A stretch of DNA of 64,000 nucleotides. Origin: Hydrogenophaga sp. RAC07. Its GTDB lineage: Bacteria; Pseudomonadota; Gammaproteobacteria; Burkholderiales; Burkholderiaceae_C. Location of the stretch: contig NZ_CP016449.1 of the NCBI RefSeq assembly GCF_001713375.1, forward strand, positions 3,887,501 through 3,951,500. Reading direction: 5' to 3'. Positions 54,691 to 62,734 of this stretch are shown here, one piece after another (position 1 is the first letter of the stretch; the number at the start of each line of letters is the position of its first letter). The notes under the pieces were generated by a model. That model was not told the DNA's origin and ran no database searches. It saw only the letters and a list, made by a program, of their open reading frames with translations. Position numbers and translations under genes: made by a program.

Positions 54691-55293
54691 TCATGGTCTT
54701 TGCTCCAGAAAGTTCTTGAGCATCGCGTGCCCATGTTCGGTGAGGATGCTCTCGGGGTGGAACTGCACGCCTTCGATGGCGAGCGTCTTGTGCTTCACGC
54801 CCATGATCTCGCCGTCGTCGGTCCAGGCGGTCACCTCCAGGTCGGGCGGGCAATCGCTGCGGCGGATCGCCAGCGAGTGGTAGCGGTTCACCGTGAACTG
54901 TTGCGGCAATCCCGAGAAAACGCCTTGCTGCGTGGTGGTGATGACGCTGGTCTTGCCGTGCATGAGTTCCTGCGCGCGCACCACCGTGCCGCCCAGCGCG
55001 GCGCCGATGGCCTGATGACCCAGGCACACACCCAGGATGGGCAGCTTGCCGGCAAAGTGCTGGATCGCCGCGACCGAGATGCCGGCTTCGGCGGGTGAGC
55101 ACGGGCCGGGTGAAATCACCAGGCGATCGACCTTTCCGGCCGCCAGTCGTTGGTCGATGTCGTCCACCGTGATCTCGTCGTTGCGCACCACGGTCACCTC
55201 GGCCCCCAACTCACCGAGGTACTGCACGATGTTGAAGGTGAACGAGTCGTAGTTGTCCACCATCAAAACCTGGATTGGTTTGTTCGAGCTCAT
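54691..55293 (-). CDS. trpG: Anthranilate synthase glutamine amidotransferase component
   Basis: A 200-residue class I glutaminase supplying ammonia to Trp[30 protein letters not shown], the oxyanion loop [12 protein letters not shown], the nucleophilic cysteine in [16 protein letters not shown] and the His-Glu pair in [13 protein letters not shown] are all present. The ATG overlaps the trpE stop by 4 bp. The stop overlaps a possible extended start of ltaE by 4 bp, where a palindromic element begins. Confidence 0.96.
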   Translation of the reverse strand: MSSNKPIQVLMVDNYDSFTFNIVQYLGELGAEVTVVRNDEITVDDIDQRLAAGKVDRLVISPGPCSPAEAGISVAAIQHFAGKLPILGVCLGHQAIGAALGGTVVRAQELMHGKTSVITTTQQGVFSGLPQQFTVNRYHSLAIRRSDCPPDLEVTAWTDDGEIMGVKHKTLAIEGVQFHPESILTEHGHAMLKNFLEQRP

Positions 55294-56789
55294 TCCAGAC
55301 CCTCCTCCACCAGTTCGGCCGCGCGCAACAAGGCCCGCGCCTTGTGTTCCGTCTCTCTCCATTCCATCTCGGGCACCGAATCGGCCACCACGCCGGCCGC
55401 GGCCTGCACGTACAGCGTCTGGTCCTTGATGATGCCGGTGCGGATCGCGATCGCCACGTCCATGTCGCCCGCATAGCTGAGGTAACCGCAGGCGCCGCCG
55501 TAGATGCCGCGCTTGGTCGGCTCCAGCTGGTCGATCAGCTCCATGGCGTGCACCTTGGGCGCGCCGGTGAGCGTGCCGGCCGGGAAGGTGGCTTTCAGCA
55601 CGTCCATGCTGGTCATGCCGTCCACCAGCATGCCCTCGACGTTGCTCACGATGTGCATCACGTGGCTGTAGCGCTCCACCGCAAACGCCTCGGTCACCTG
55701 GACGGTGCCGATCTTCGCGATGCGACCGATGTCGTTGCGCGCCAGGTCGATCAGCATCACGTGTTCCGCGCGCTCCTTCGGGTCGTTGATCAGCTCGGTC
55801 TCGGTCGCCTTGTCCTGCTCGGGCGTGGCACCGCGCGGGCGGGTGCCGGCCAGCGGGCGGATCGTCACCTTGGTGCCCTCGGCCGTGTTCTCCTGGCGCA
55901 CCAGAATCTCGGGCGACGCCCCCACCACGTGGAAATCCCCGAAGTGGTAGTAGTACATGTAGGGCGAGGGGTTGAGCGAGCGCAGGGCGCGGTACAGGCT
56001 CAGCGGCGACTCGGTGTAGCGCTTCTTGATGCGCTGGCCCACCTGCACCTGCATGAAGTCGCCGGCGGCGATCAACTCCTTGGCGCGGTCCACGGCCTTG
56101 AGGTAATCGGCCTTGGCGAAGTCGCGCTCGGCCGGGTAGCCCTGGCTGGGCTTGACGACCGGCGCGCTCACCGAGTACTTGAGTGCCTCGCGCAGTTCAC
56201 GCAGGCGCTTCTTGCCGTTGGCGTAGGCCTCGGGCTGAGCCGGGTCGGCATAGACGATCAAATACAGCTTGCCCGAGAGGTTGTCGATCACCGCGAGCTC
56301 TTCGCATTGCAGCAAGAGGATGTCGGGGCAGCCCAGGGTGTCGGGCGGGCACGACTTTTCGAGCTTCTTCTCGATGTGGCGCACCGCGTCGTAGCCGAAG
56401 TAGCCGGCCAGGCCACCGCAGAAACGCGGCAGGCCCGGGCGCAGCGCGACCTTGAAGCGCTGCTGGTAGGCCGCGATGAAGTCCAGCGGGTTGCCGTGGT
56501 TCGTCTCCACCACCACCCCGTCGCGCACCACCTCGGTTTTGGCCTCGGCGCCGAAGCCGGTGGCGCGCAGCAGGGTGCGCGCGGGCAGGCCGATGAAGCT
56601 GTAGCGCCCGAAGCGCTCACCGCCCACCACCGATTCGAGCAAGAAGCTGTGCTTGCCGTCGCCGCGACCATGCGCGAGCTTGAGGTACAGCGAGAGCGGG
56701 GTTTCGAGATCCGCGAAGGCCTCGGCCATCAGCGGTATGCGGTTGAAGCCCTGCTGCGCCAGGCTCTTGAATTCCAGTTCCGTGATCAT
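55290..56789 (-). CDS. trpE: Anthranilate synthase component I
   Basis: 499 residues. The tryptophan feedback element [20 protein letters not shown] (LLES motif) is present near 50. The chorismate-binding C-domain shows [47 protein letters not shown] and [14 protein letters not shown]. It makes anthranilate with TrpG. The ATG at 56789 has GGAAAG upstream; an ATG five codons earlier lacks a ribosome site. A 27-codon Trp-containing leader ORF and attenuator-like hairpins precede it. Confidence 0.96.
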   Translation of the reverse strand: MITELEFKSLAQQGFNRIPLMAEAFADLETPLSLYLKLAHGRGDGKHSFLLESVVGGERFGRYSFIGLPARTLLRATGFGAEAKTEVVRDGVVVETNHGNPLDFIAAYQQRFKVALRPGLPRFCGGLAGYFGYDAVRHIEKKLEKSCPPDTLGCPDILLLQCEELAVIDNLSGKLYLIVYADPAQPEAYANGKKRLRELREALKYSVSAPVVKPSQGYPAERDFAKADYLKAVDRAKELIAAGDFMQVQVGQRIKKRYTESPLSLYRALRSLNPSPYMYYYHFGDFHVVGASPEILVRQENTAEGTKVTIRPLAGTRPRGATPEQDKATETELINDPKERAEHVMLIDLARNDIGRIAKIGTVQVTEAFAVERYSHVMHIVSNVEGMLVDGMTSMDVLKATFPAGTLTGAPKVHAMELIDQLEPTKRGIYGGACGYLSYAGDMDVAIAIRTGIIKDQTLYVQAAAGVVADSVPEMEWRETEHKARALLRAAELVEEGLE

Positions 56790-56894
56790 GTTCGTTCTTT
56801 CCATCGGCCACGCGTCGGGTCATCGACACTTCGGGCGGGGCGCTGGGTTCCATGCCATCCGGTCAGGGGTGCTGCCGGGCTTGGGTGGGGTGAG
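56790..56894 (-). other. trpE-proximal leader, nothing further recognised
   Basis: About 105 bp between the attenuator-like hairpin and the trpE start. GC-rich; no convincing reading frame or T-rich terminator tract. It ends in the trpE ribosome-binding region GGAAAG. Confidence 0.4.
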
Positions 56895-56970
56895 ACAGCG
56901 GCGGGCCCGGGGCCCGGTGGTCGCTGTGCCAACCCCGGGGGGAGTGCACGTTTACGCTGGCTTGCGCCAG
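56895..56970 (-). promoter_or_regulatory. Candidate trp attenuator hairpins
   Basis: On the minus strand a hairpin CTGGC-GCAA-GCCAG (56957-56970) with a GNRA-type loop begins at the second leader Trp codon. A later hairpin with arms ACAGCG/CGCTGT (56895-56900, 56922-56927) encloses a GC palindrome. A G-run in the leader (CCGGGGAG) can alternatively pair with the C-rich stretch after the leader stop. The second hairpin lacks a T-tract, so a classical intrinsic terminator is not proven. Confidence 0.5.
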
Positions 56971-57035
56971 GGCCAGGCTCCCCGGCCGTTGCGGCTCGGC
57001 AGAACACCTGAAGGGGTTGTGCATGGGTTGAACAT
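56952..57035 (-). CDS. trpL: Putative trp leader peptide (27 aa)
   Basis: Starts MFNPCTTPSGVLPS and ends RGAWPWRKPA before a TAA stop. The two Trp codons (56973-56975 and 56967-56969) lie six and four codons from the end, which is rare for a 27-residue peptide. It is followed at once by a set of hairpins and then by trpE. This is the layout of ribosome-mediated attenuation: stalling at Trp codons when charged tRNA-Trp is scarce would alter hairpin choice. It is assigned from layout only. The ATG is almost at the predicted transcription start, recalling the leaderless trpL of Sinorhizobium. Confidence 0.6.
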   Translation of the reverse strand: MFNPCTTPSGVLPSRNGRGAWPWRKPA

Positions 57036-57044
57036 GGTGGCCGG

Positions 57045-57050
57045 AGTGTA
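57045..57050 (-). promoter_or_regulatory. Candidate -10 element for the trp operon
   Basis: TACACT, preceded by TGC (extended -10 TG-N-TACACT), on the minus strand, 9 bp before the leader-peptide ATG. The predicted transcription start would fall about 57038, leaving only a few bases of 5' UTR. No strong -35 is seen. Confidence 0.45.
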
Positions 57051-57142
57051 GCAAAGGGGTTGTTGCGTGTCGTGGGTCACGCCGACATGCTTTGGTTTTA
57101 CGGCTAAACCCTGTGAGGGCGGGGTCGACCCGCAGGGACAAT

Positions 57143-57174
57143 CGGAAAAATAGAACGGCTGTTCTTTTTTTCCG
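57143..57174. repeat. 14-bp inverted repeat with T-run upstream of the chalcone-isomerase-like gene
   Basis: The arms at 57143-57156 and 57161-57174 are complementary except for one A/T position, around a GGCT loop. It is AT-rich in a GC-rich region, between the divergent trp leader and the gene at 57187. It could be an operator or a 5'-UTR hairpin; the ATG is 12 bp away and the GGAG ribosome site lies just after it. Confidence 0.5.
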
Positions 57175-57186
57175 ACCCGGAGTCCC

Positions 57187-57795
57187 ATGAAACACAAGCT
57201 CTTTTCCCCTTCCCTTGTGGGGTCGGTTGCCCTGTGCGCCGCCCTGCTCGTGCCGGCGCTCGGTCAGGCCGCCACGGTGGACCTCAGCGGCGTCAAACTC
57301 GAAGACCGCGTCACCGTGGCCGGACAGCCCCTGCTGCTCAATGGCGCGGGCATCCGCTACAAGGCGGTGTTCAAGGTCTACACCGCCGGCCTCTACCTTG
57401 GCCAGAAAGCCGAGACACCCGAAGCCGTGCTGACCGCCACCGGCCCGCGGCGCATGACCATCACCATGTTGCGCGACATCGATTCGGCCGAACTCGGCAA
57501 GCTGTTCTCGCGCGGCATGGAAGACAACATGGACCGCGCCGCCTTTTCCAAGCTCATCCCCGGCGTGCTGCGCATGAGCCAGGTGTTCAGCGACCACAAG
57601 AAGCTGGTCGCGGGCGACACCTTCCTGATCGACTGGGTCCCCGGCACCGGCACGGTGCTGACGATCAAGGGCAAGGTCGAAGGCGAGCCGTTCAAGGAAC
57701 CCGAGTTCTTCAACGCGCTGATGCGCATCTGGCTGGGGCCCAAGCCGGCGGACTGGCAGCTGAAAGACGCTTTGCTGGGCAAAGCAAAACCCTGA
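57187..57795 (+). CDS. Secreted chalcone-isomerase-like protein
   Basis: 202 residues with a signal peptide (cleavage near LGQAA, about 29). The body matches the bacterial chalcone isomerase-like family: VDLSGVKLEDRVTVAGQPLLLNGAGIRYKAVFKVYTAGLYLGQKA, RRMTITMLRDIDSAELGKLFSRGMEDN, and FKEPEFFNALMRIWLGPKPADW at the C-terminus. The bacterial proteins are periplasmic and their activity is not established; flavonoid substrates are not implied. GGAG lies six bases upstream of the ATG. It is convergent with gph, 3 bp apart. Confidence 0.85.
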   Translation: MKHKLFSPSLVGSVALCAALLVPALGQAATVDLSGVKLEDRVTVAGQPLLLNGAGIRYKAVFKVYTAGLYLGQKAETPEAVLTATGPRRMTITMLRDIDSAELGKLFSRGMEDNMDRAAFSKLIPGVLRMSQVFSDHKKLVAGDTFLIDWVPGTGTVLTIKGKVEGEPFKEPEFFNALMRIWLGPKPADWQLKDALLGKAKP

Positions 57796-57798
57796 CAG

Positions 57799-58551
57799 TC
57801 AGGACACCCCAGGGGTCAGCTCGGCCAGCGATCCGATCAGCCGGTCGTGCGGCGCCTGCGCGATCGGATCGCCATGGTTGTACCCATAGGTCACCAGCAC
57901 CACCGGGCAGCCCGCCGCGCGCGCGGCGATGCCGTCGTTCTGCGAGTCGCCCACCATCAGCGTGTTCGCTGGCGCGGTGCCCAGCGCCTCGCAGGTCTTG
58001 AGCAGCGGCAGCGGGTCGGGTTTGGTGCGCTCGAAGCTGTCGCCACCGAACACGTGTGCAAAAAAGCCCAGCAGGCCTTTGGCTTTCAGCAACTGCACGG
58101 CGAAGGCGTGGGGCTTGTTGGTCAGGCAGGCCAGCGGCAGGCCGCGCTCGCGCAGCGCCGTGAGACCTTCGATGACGCCGGGGTACACCGCGCTGTGCGC
58201 GCCGTTGATCGCGAGGTAGTTCGCCTGGTAGCGCGTCCAGGCATCGCCCTGCAACGCTGCTGCGTCATCGGCCTGCAACCCGCCGTGCAGCAGCGCTGAT
58301 CGGATCAGGTGCGCCGAGCCCTTGCCCACCATGCGTTCGATGTCGGCGCGGGTGACGCCGGGTCGGCCCAGCGCCTTCAAGGTTTCGTTCAACGCAACAT
58401 CGAAGTCGCCCAGGGTGTCGACCATCGTCCCGTCAAGATCGACGATCACCGCCCCCACGCTCCACCGCTGCGCGGGTCGCTGCCCCCCGAGGGGGCTGAC
58501 CGGGCTTGGGAGCGGCACGGCGCCCGGTCTTGCTTCGGCAAAAAACATCAC
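57799..58551 (-). CDS. gph: Phosphoglycolate phosphatase (HAD) with repeat-encoded N-terminus
   Basis: 250 residues from a GTG at 58551 that overlaps the rpe stop (GTGA). The HAD core starts only at residue 35 ([22 protein letters not shown]) with the nucleophile Asp. [14 protein letters not shown] (motif II), the motif III lysine region [19 protein letters not shown] and [16 protein letters not shown] (motif IV) follow. Residues about 9-34 are encoded by palindromic element copy C. A GTG at the AVIVDLD position could be the original start. It removes phosphoglycolate made during DNA repair or photorespiration-type metabolism; the HAD substrate is inferred from family and the rpe neighbour. 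Confidence 0.85.
   Translation of the reverse strand: MMFFAEARPGAVPLPSPVSPLGGQRPAQRWSVGAVIVDLDGTMVDTLGDFDVALNETLKALGRPGVTRADIERMVGKGSAHLIRSALLHGGLQADDAAALQGDAWTRYQANYLAINGAHSAVYPGVIEGLTALRERGLPLACLTNKPHAFAVQLLKAKGLLGFFAHVFGGDSFERTKPDPLPLLKTCEALGTAPANTLMVGDSQNDGIAARAAGCPVVLVTYGYNHGDPIAQAPHDRLIGSLAELTPGVS
58451..58528. repeat. Palindromic element copy C, N-terminus of gph
   Basis: Plus-strand order: CCGC-TGC-GCGG (58464-58474), GCCCCC-CGA-GGGGGC (58482-58496), then GACCGGGC/GCCCGGTC arms (58498-58505, 58522-58529). Same orientation as copy A. The central run TGCCCCCCGAGGGGGC is identical in copies A, B and C. Confidence 0.88.
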
Positions 58552-59237
58552 GCGAGCGCAGCCCGCATCTGGTCAATGACCGCCTTGTAATCCGGCTTGC
58601 CGAAGATCGCGCTGCCGGCCACAAAGGTGTCGGCGCCGGCGTCGGCCACGCGGCGGATGTTGTCGGGCTTGATGCCGCCGTCCACCTCCAGGCGGATGTC
58701 CCGTCCGCTGGCCTCGATGCGCTTGCGCGCGTCCTCGATCTTGCGCAGCGCGGAGTCGATGAAGCTCTGGCCGCCGAAGCCGGGGTTGACGCTCATGATC
58801 AGGATCAGGTCGATGTCGTCGATCAGCCAGTCCAGCACATCCAGCGGCTGGCCCGGGTTGAAGGTGAGGCCGGCCTTGGCGCCCTTGGCCTTGATGGCCT
58901 GCACGCTGCGGTGCACGTGGGCGCTCGCATCGGGGTGGAAACTCACCAGGTCGGCGCCGGCGTCGATGAAGGCGCCGGCCAGCGCGTCCACCGGCTGGAT
59001 CATCAGGTGCACGTCGATCGGCACCGGGGTGCCATCGGGCTTTTTGGCGTGCGGCTTGAGCGCCTGGCAGACCATGGGCCCGAAGGTCAGGTTGGGCACG
59101 TAGTGGTTGTCCATCACGTCGAAGTGGATCCAGTCGGCACCGGCGGCGATGACGTTTTTCACCTCGTCGCCCAGGCGGGCGAAGTCGGCGGACAGGATGG
59201 ATGGGGCGATGAACGCGGCGCTGGAGTTCTGGGACAT
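58548..59237 (-). CDS. rpe: Ribulose-phosphate 3-epimerase
   Basis: A 229-residue TIM barrel interconverting ribulose-5-P and xylulose-5-P in the pentose phosphate or Calvin cycle. Motifs are [17 protein letters not shown], the metal-binding [43 protein letters not shown] and [11 protein letters not shown]. The ATG at 59237 (MSQNSSAAF) is preferred to a TTG two codons earlier. It is directly upstream of gph with a 4-bp overlap, a common pair (rpe-gph). Confidence 0.96.
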   Translation of the reverse strand: MSQNSSAAFIAPSILSADFARLGDEVKNVIAAGADWIHFDVMDNHYVPNLTFGPMVCQALKPHAKKPDGTPVPIDVHLMIQPVDALAGAFIDAGADLVSFHPDASAHVHRSVQAIKAKGAKAGLTFNPGQPLDVLDWLIDDIDLILIMSVNPGFGGQSFIDSALRKIEDARKRIEASGRDIRLEVDGGIKPDNIRRVADAGADTFVAGSAIFGKPDYKAVIDQMRAALA

Positions 59238-59326
59238 GGGCAACCTGTGGTGAGAGGTGAATGGGTGGTCGGGTGCATTTTGTCAGGCCTCACGGCGCGG
59301 TGCATGCCCGGGGTAACATCCTCGCC

Positions 59327-59722
59327 ATGCCCAAATACCTGTTCACCTGCGAGGTCGAACCCCAGTACCTCAGCGAGCAGTCTTCCCCCGAAGAAGACCA
59401 GTACGCCTTCGCCTACACCATCACCATCACCAACACCGGTGAGGCCACGGCGCAGCTGATCTCGCGGCACTGGATCATCGATGACGAGCAGGGTCACACC
59501 GAGCAGGTCAAGGGCCTGGGCGTGGTGGGTCACCAGCCGCTGCTGCGGCCGGGTGAATCGTTTCAGTACACCAGCGGCACCCGCCTGAAAACACCCACGG
59601 GCAGCATGCGTGGCAGCTTTTTCTGTGTGGCCGAAGACGGCGAGCGTTTCGAGGCCGTGGTGCCCGCGTTTGCCTTGCGCGCCAGCGGCGCGGGTGACAC
59701 GCCATCGCGGGTGCTGCACTGA
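59327..59722 (+). CDS. apaG: ApaG protein
   Basis: A 131-residue single-domain protein with an immunoglobulin-like beta fold (MPKYLFTCEVEPQYLSEQSSPEEDQYAFAYTITITNTG..., LISRHWIIDDEQGHTEQVKGLGVVGHQPLLRPGESFQYTSG, MRGSFFCV). Family members are linked to Co/Mg resistance in genetics; the molecular role is unclear. The ATG at 59327 gives the family start; an upstream in-frame ATG adds 22 non-family residues. It is divergent from rpe. Confidence 0.93.
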   Translation: MPKYLFTCEVEPQYLSEQSSPEEDQYAFAYTITITNTGEATAQLISRHWIIDDEQGHTEQVKGLGVVGHQPLLRPGESFQYTSGTRLKTPTGSMRGSFFCVAEDGERFEAVVPAFALRASGAGDTPSRVLH

Positions 59723-59739
59723 AGCGCGGCTCCTCGCCC

Positions 59740-61749
59740 ATGGCCGTCACTGCCCTCATCGACGCCATCGACCCCGACGCGCCCCTGGCGCAACGCCACC
59801 TGTGGCTGATCGATGCCATGCGCTGGGTGCGCGGCGATGAAAAGGACGTGCAGGCCAGCGTGGCCCGCGTGCGCGAGTTTCTCGACAGCGTGCAATCCCA
59901 TCCCGACCTGCAGCAGCGCTGGCGCCGCTGGTGGCAGCGTTTTGTGGAAACCGTGGACATCACGCCGCTGCTGGCCGACCACGGCTTTGCCCCGCGCACG
60001 GCCTTCCTGAGCGAGTTCGGCAACCGCCTGCGCAAGAAGGCGCTGCCCCACACGCCCGAAACCCACGACCTGGGCGAACTGTTCGATCTGCTGCTGCCCA
60101 CGCGCTTTGACGTGCGCTGGCTGAAGGCACTGGACAGCGCCACCTTGCTGCGCCTGCGCGACCTGCTGATCGGCACCGGCACCGAACCCGGCGCCGACAC
60201 GGCCGATTTCTGGCAGGTGGCGCTGATGGACGCCATGATTTCCTGCGTGAGCCAGGTCAGTGCGACCGGCTTTGCCTCCGAGATCCGGGTGCGCATGTCG
60301 CCCGAAGCCCAGGAACAGAAGCCGTTCCACCAGTTGCCCAGCGACCTGGAGTCGCTGCGCCGCGAGGTGCGCGTGCATGGCGCGCAAAGCCCCGAGGCAT
60401 TGGCTGCAGCCACGCGGTTGCGCAACCAGCTCGACGCCTGCCGCCACGCGGCCTACTCGGTGTATTCGCACCTGGAAGAACACGGCGTGTCGGTGGGCAT
60501 CGTGTTCCGACTGCGCCAGCTGCGCGAGCGCGTGGTGCGGGTGAAGGAGTTGCTGGATTGCCTGCAGTCCGACCAGCCCGAACGCGCCACCGTGGCCCTG
60601 CTGGCCGACCTCGCCCAGGTGGGGCTGGACAACCGCAGCATCCGCTCGCTCATCGCGGCCAGCTCGCACCTCACCGCCGCCAAGGTGGCCGAGCGCAGCG
60701 CCGAGAGCGGCGAGCACTACATCACCCGCAACGCCGCGGAATACAAGGACATGCTGGGCAAGGCGGCGGGCGGCGGCGCGATCATCGGCCTCACCACCTG
60801 GGTGAAGTTCGCGCTCTACGGCCTGGGTCTCTCCGCTTTCTGGAGCGGCTTTGCCGCGGGCATGAATTACGCTGCGTCGTTCGTGCTCATCATGCTGCTG
60901 CACCTCACGGTGGCCACCAAACAGCCGGCCGTCACCGCGCCGGCCATGGTGGCCAAGCTCAAGGACATCAAGGCGCCGGGTTCGGTCAAGCGTTTCGTGG
61001 ATGAGGTGGCCAACCTGTTCCGTTCACAGGTGGCGGCGATCGTGGGCAACATCGGCCTGGTGGTCCCGGTGGTGCTGCTGATCAGCTCGGTGCTGGCGTT
61101 CACCACCGGTAGCGCCATGGTGGACGAAGAAAAAGCGCATCACACGCTGGAGAGCATCAGCCTGCTCGGCCCCACGCTGCTGTTTGCGGCGTTCACCGGC
61201 GTGCTGCTGTTTGCTTCCAGCATCGTGGCGGGCTGGGTCGAAAACTGGTTTGTCTTCCACAAGCTGCACTCGGCCATGGAGCACAACCCACGCTTCACCA
61301 GCGTGCTCGGCCGCCAGCGCGCCGCGCGCTGGGCCAACTTCACCCGCACCAACATCTCGGGCCTGGCCGCCAACATCTCGCTGGGTTTCATGCTCGGCCT
61401 CACACCCGCCTTCCTGCAGTTCTTCGGCATCGGCCTGGATGTGCGCCACGTGACCCTGTCGGCCGGTCAGATGGCTGCGGCGGCGTTTGCGCTGGGGCTG
61501 GACGTGTTGCGCGAGCCCGCCTTCTGGTGGGCAGCGGCCGGTGTGATGGCCGTGGGCCCGATCAACCTGGGCGTGAGTTTCTACCTTGCGTTCCGTCTCG
61601 CCCTGCAGGCGCAGAACATCAGCGAGGTGAACCGCAAGCTGATCCGCGCCGCGATCAGGCAGCGCATTGTGCTGGCACCGCTGAGTTTCCTGCTGCCCCC
61701 GAGCGACCCGCGTCCTGCCGACGCTTCCACCGAACAGCCCCATGGGTGA
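59740..61749 (+). CDS. 'Site-specific recombinase' (SpecificRecomb/Gcr) family membrane protein
   Basis: 669 residues. The N-terminal half (about 1-340) is helical and soluble. The C-terminal half has about seven hydrophobic segments (e.g. GGGAIIGLTTWVKFALYGLG, IGLVVPVVLLISSVLAFTTG, LLGPTLLFAAFTGVLLFASSIV, ISLGFMLGLTPAFLQFFGIG). It matches the family named after the neisserial gcr gene, but no serine or tyrosine recombinase catalytic pattern is visible and the protein is clearly integral to the membrane. The name is therefore probably misleading. It overlaps thiL by 8 bp and follows apaG by 17 bp. Confidence 0.8.
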   Translation: MAVTALIDAIDPDAPLAQRHLWLIDAMRWVRGDEKDVQASVARVREFLDSVQSHPDLQQRWRRWWQRFVETVDITPLLADHGFAPRTAFLSEFGNRLRKKALPHTPETHDLGELFDLLLPTRFDVRWLKALDSATLLRLRDLLIGTGTEPGADTADFWQVALMDAMISCVSQVSATGFASEIRVRMSPEAQEQKPFHQLPSDLESLRREVRVHGAQSPEALAAATRLRNQLDACRHAAYSVYSHLEEHGVSVGIVFRLRQLRERVVRVKELLDCLQSDQPERATVALLADLAQVGLDNRSIRSLIAASSHLTAAKVAERSAESGEHYITRNAAEYKDMLGKAAGGGAIIGLTTWVKFALYGLGLSAFWSGFAAGMNYAASFVLIMLLHLTVATKQPAVTAPAMVAKLKDIKAPGSVKRFVDEVANLFRSQVAAIVGNIGLVVPVVLLISSVLAFTTGSAMVDEEKAHHTLESISLLGPTLLFAAFTGVLLFASSIVAGWVENWFVFHKLHSAMEHNPRFTSVLGRQRAARWANFTRTNISGLAANISLGFMLGLTPAFLQFFGIGLDVRHVTLSAGQMAAAAFALGLDVLREPAFWWAAAGVMAVGPINLGVSFYLAFRLALQAQNISEVNRKLIRAAIRQRIVLAPLSFLLPPSDPRPADASTEQPHG

Positions 61750-62734
61750 ATTCGAACTCATCCGGCGCCACTTCCAGCGCGCCGGCCAGGTGGCCCGGCC
61801 CTCGGTGGCCCTGGGCATCGGCGACGACTGCGCCCTGCTGAAGCCGCAACCGGGTTGCCAGCTCGCGGTGTCCACCGACATGCTGGTCGAGGGCCGGCAT
61901 TTCTTCGAGGGTGTCGACCCCGAGGCCCTGGGCCACAAGGCGCTCGCGGTGAACCTGAGCGACCTCGCCGCCATGGGCGCGCGCCCGCTCGGTTTCACGC
62001 TCGCCCTGGCCCTGCCCCAGGCCGACGAAGCCTGGCTCGCCGCGTTCGCACGCGGGCTGTTTGCGCTGGCCGATGCCCACGCCTGCCCGCTGGTGGGCGG
62101 GGACACCACGCGCGGCCCGCTCAACATCTGCATCACCGTGATGGGCGAGGTGCGCCCCGGCTTGGCCATGCAGCGCAGCCAGGCGCAGGTGGGCGATGAC
62201 CTCTACCTCACCGGGCGCACCGGCGAAGCGCGGCTGGCGCTGGAGTTGATGCAGGGCACCGACTGGGCCACCCAGGCCTGCGGGGCCCAGGCGCTGACCC
62301 AGCACCCCGAATTGCGTCGGCGGCTGGAGCGCCCCACGCCGCGGCTGGAACTGGCGACCTTGCTCGCCGTGCTGGGCAACGCGGTGCACGCGGCCATCGA
62401 TGTGAGCGACGGCCTGGCCGGCGACCTGGGCCACATCCTGGCGGCCAGTGGCGTGGGCGCCGAAGTCGCGCTCGGCCAGTTGCCCACCGCTCCCGCGCTG
62501 GCCCTGCTGCCCGAAGCCCGGCGCATCGACTGCCTTCTCAACGGCGGCGACGACTACGAGCTTCTGTTCACCGTTGCGCCCATCGCCCGCGCCGCCGTGG
62601 AAGCCGCGGCCCAGGCCAGCCACACGCCCTTGCAGCGCATCGGCCGCATCAGCGCCGCGCCCGGCTTGCGCGTGCTGGACGCCTCGGGCCACGCGGTGGC
62701 GGTGTCAGCGCGCGGCTTCGACCACTTCGCCTGA
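61742..62734 (+). CDS. thiL: Thiamine-monophosphate kinase
   Basis: 330 residues; phosphorylates thiamine monophosphate to the active diphosphate. Family motifs are MGEFELIRRHF, the Mg-ATP segment LGIGDDCALL, VSTDMLVEGRHFFEG, KALAVNLSDLAAMGARP, VGGDTTRGPLNI and IDVSDGLAGDLGHIL. NGGDDYELLFTV lies near 265. The start overlaps the preceding gene by 8 bp. The last 30 bp overlap the convergent edge gene. Confidence 0.95.
   Translation: MGEFELIRRHFQRAGQVARPSVALGIGDDCALLKPQPGCQLAVSTDMLVEGRHFFEGVDPEALGHKALAVNLSDLAAMGARPLGFTLALALPQADEAWLAAFARGLFALADAHACPLVGGDTTRGPLNICITVMGEVRPGLAMQRSQAQVGDDLYLTGRTGEARLALELMQGTDWATQACGAQALTQHPELRRRLERPTPRLELATLLAVLGNAVHAAIDVSDGLAGDLGHILAASGVGAEVALGQLPTAPALALLPEARRIDCLLNGGDDYELLFTVAPIARAAVEAAAQASHTPLQRIGRISAAPGLRVLDASGHAVAVSARGFDHFA

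Noticed and set aside
53975..58529. Palindromic copies A-C as ends of an insertion sequence or integron-type cassette
   Set aside because: No transposase or integrase lies between or near the copies, the orientation is mixed, and the intervening DNA is an ordinary trp/pentose-phosphate gene set.
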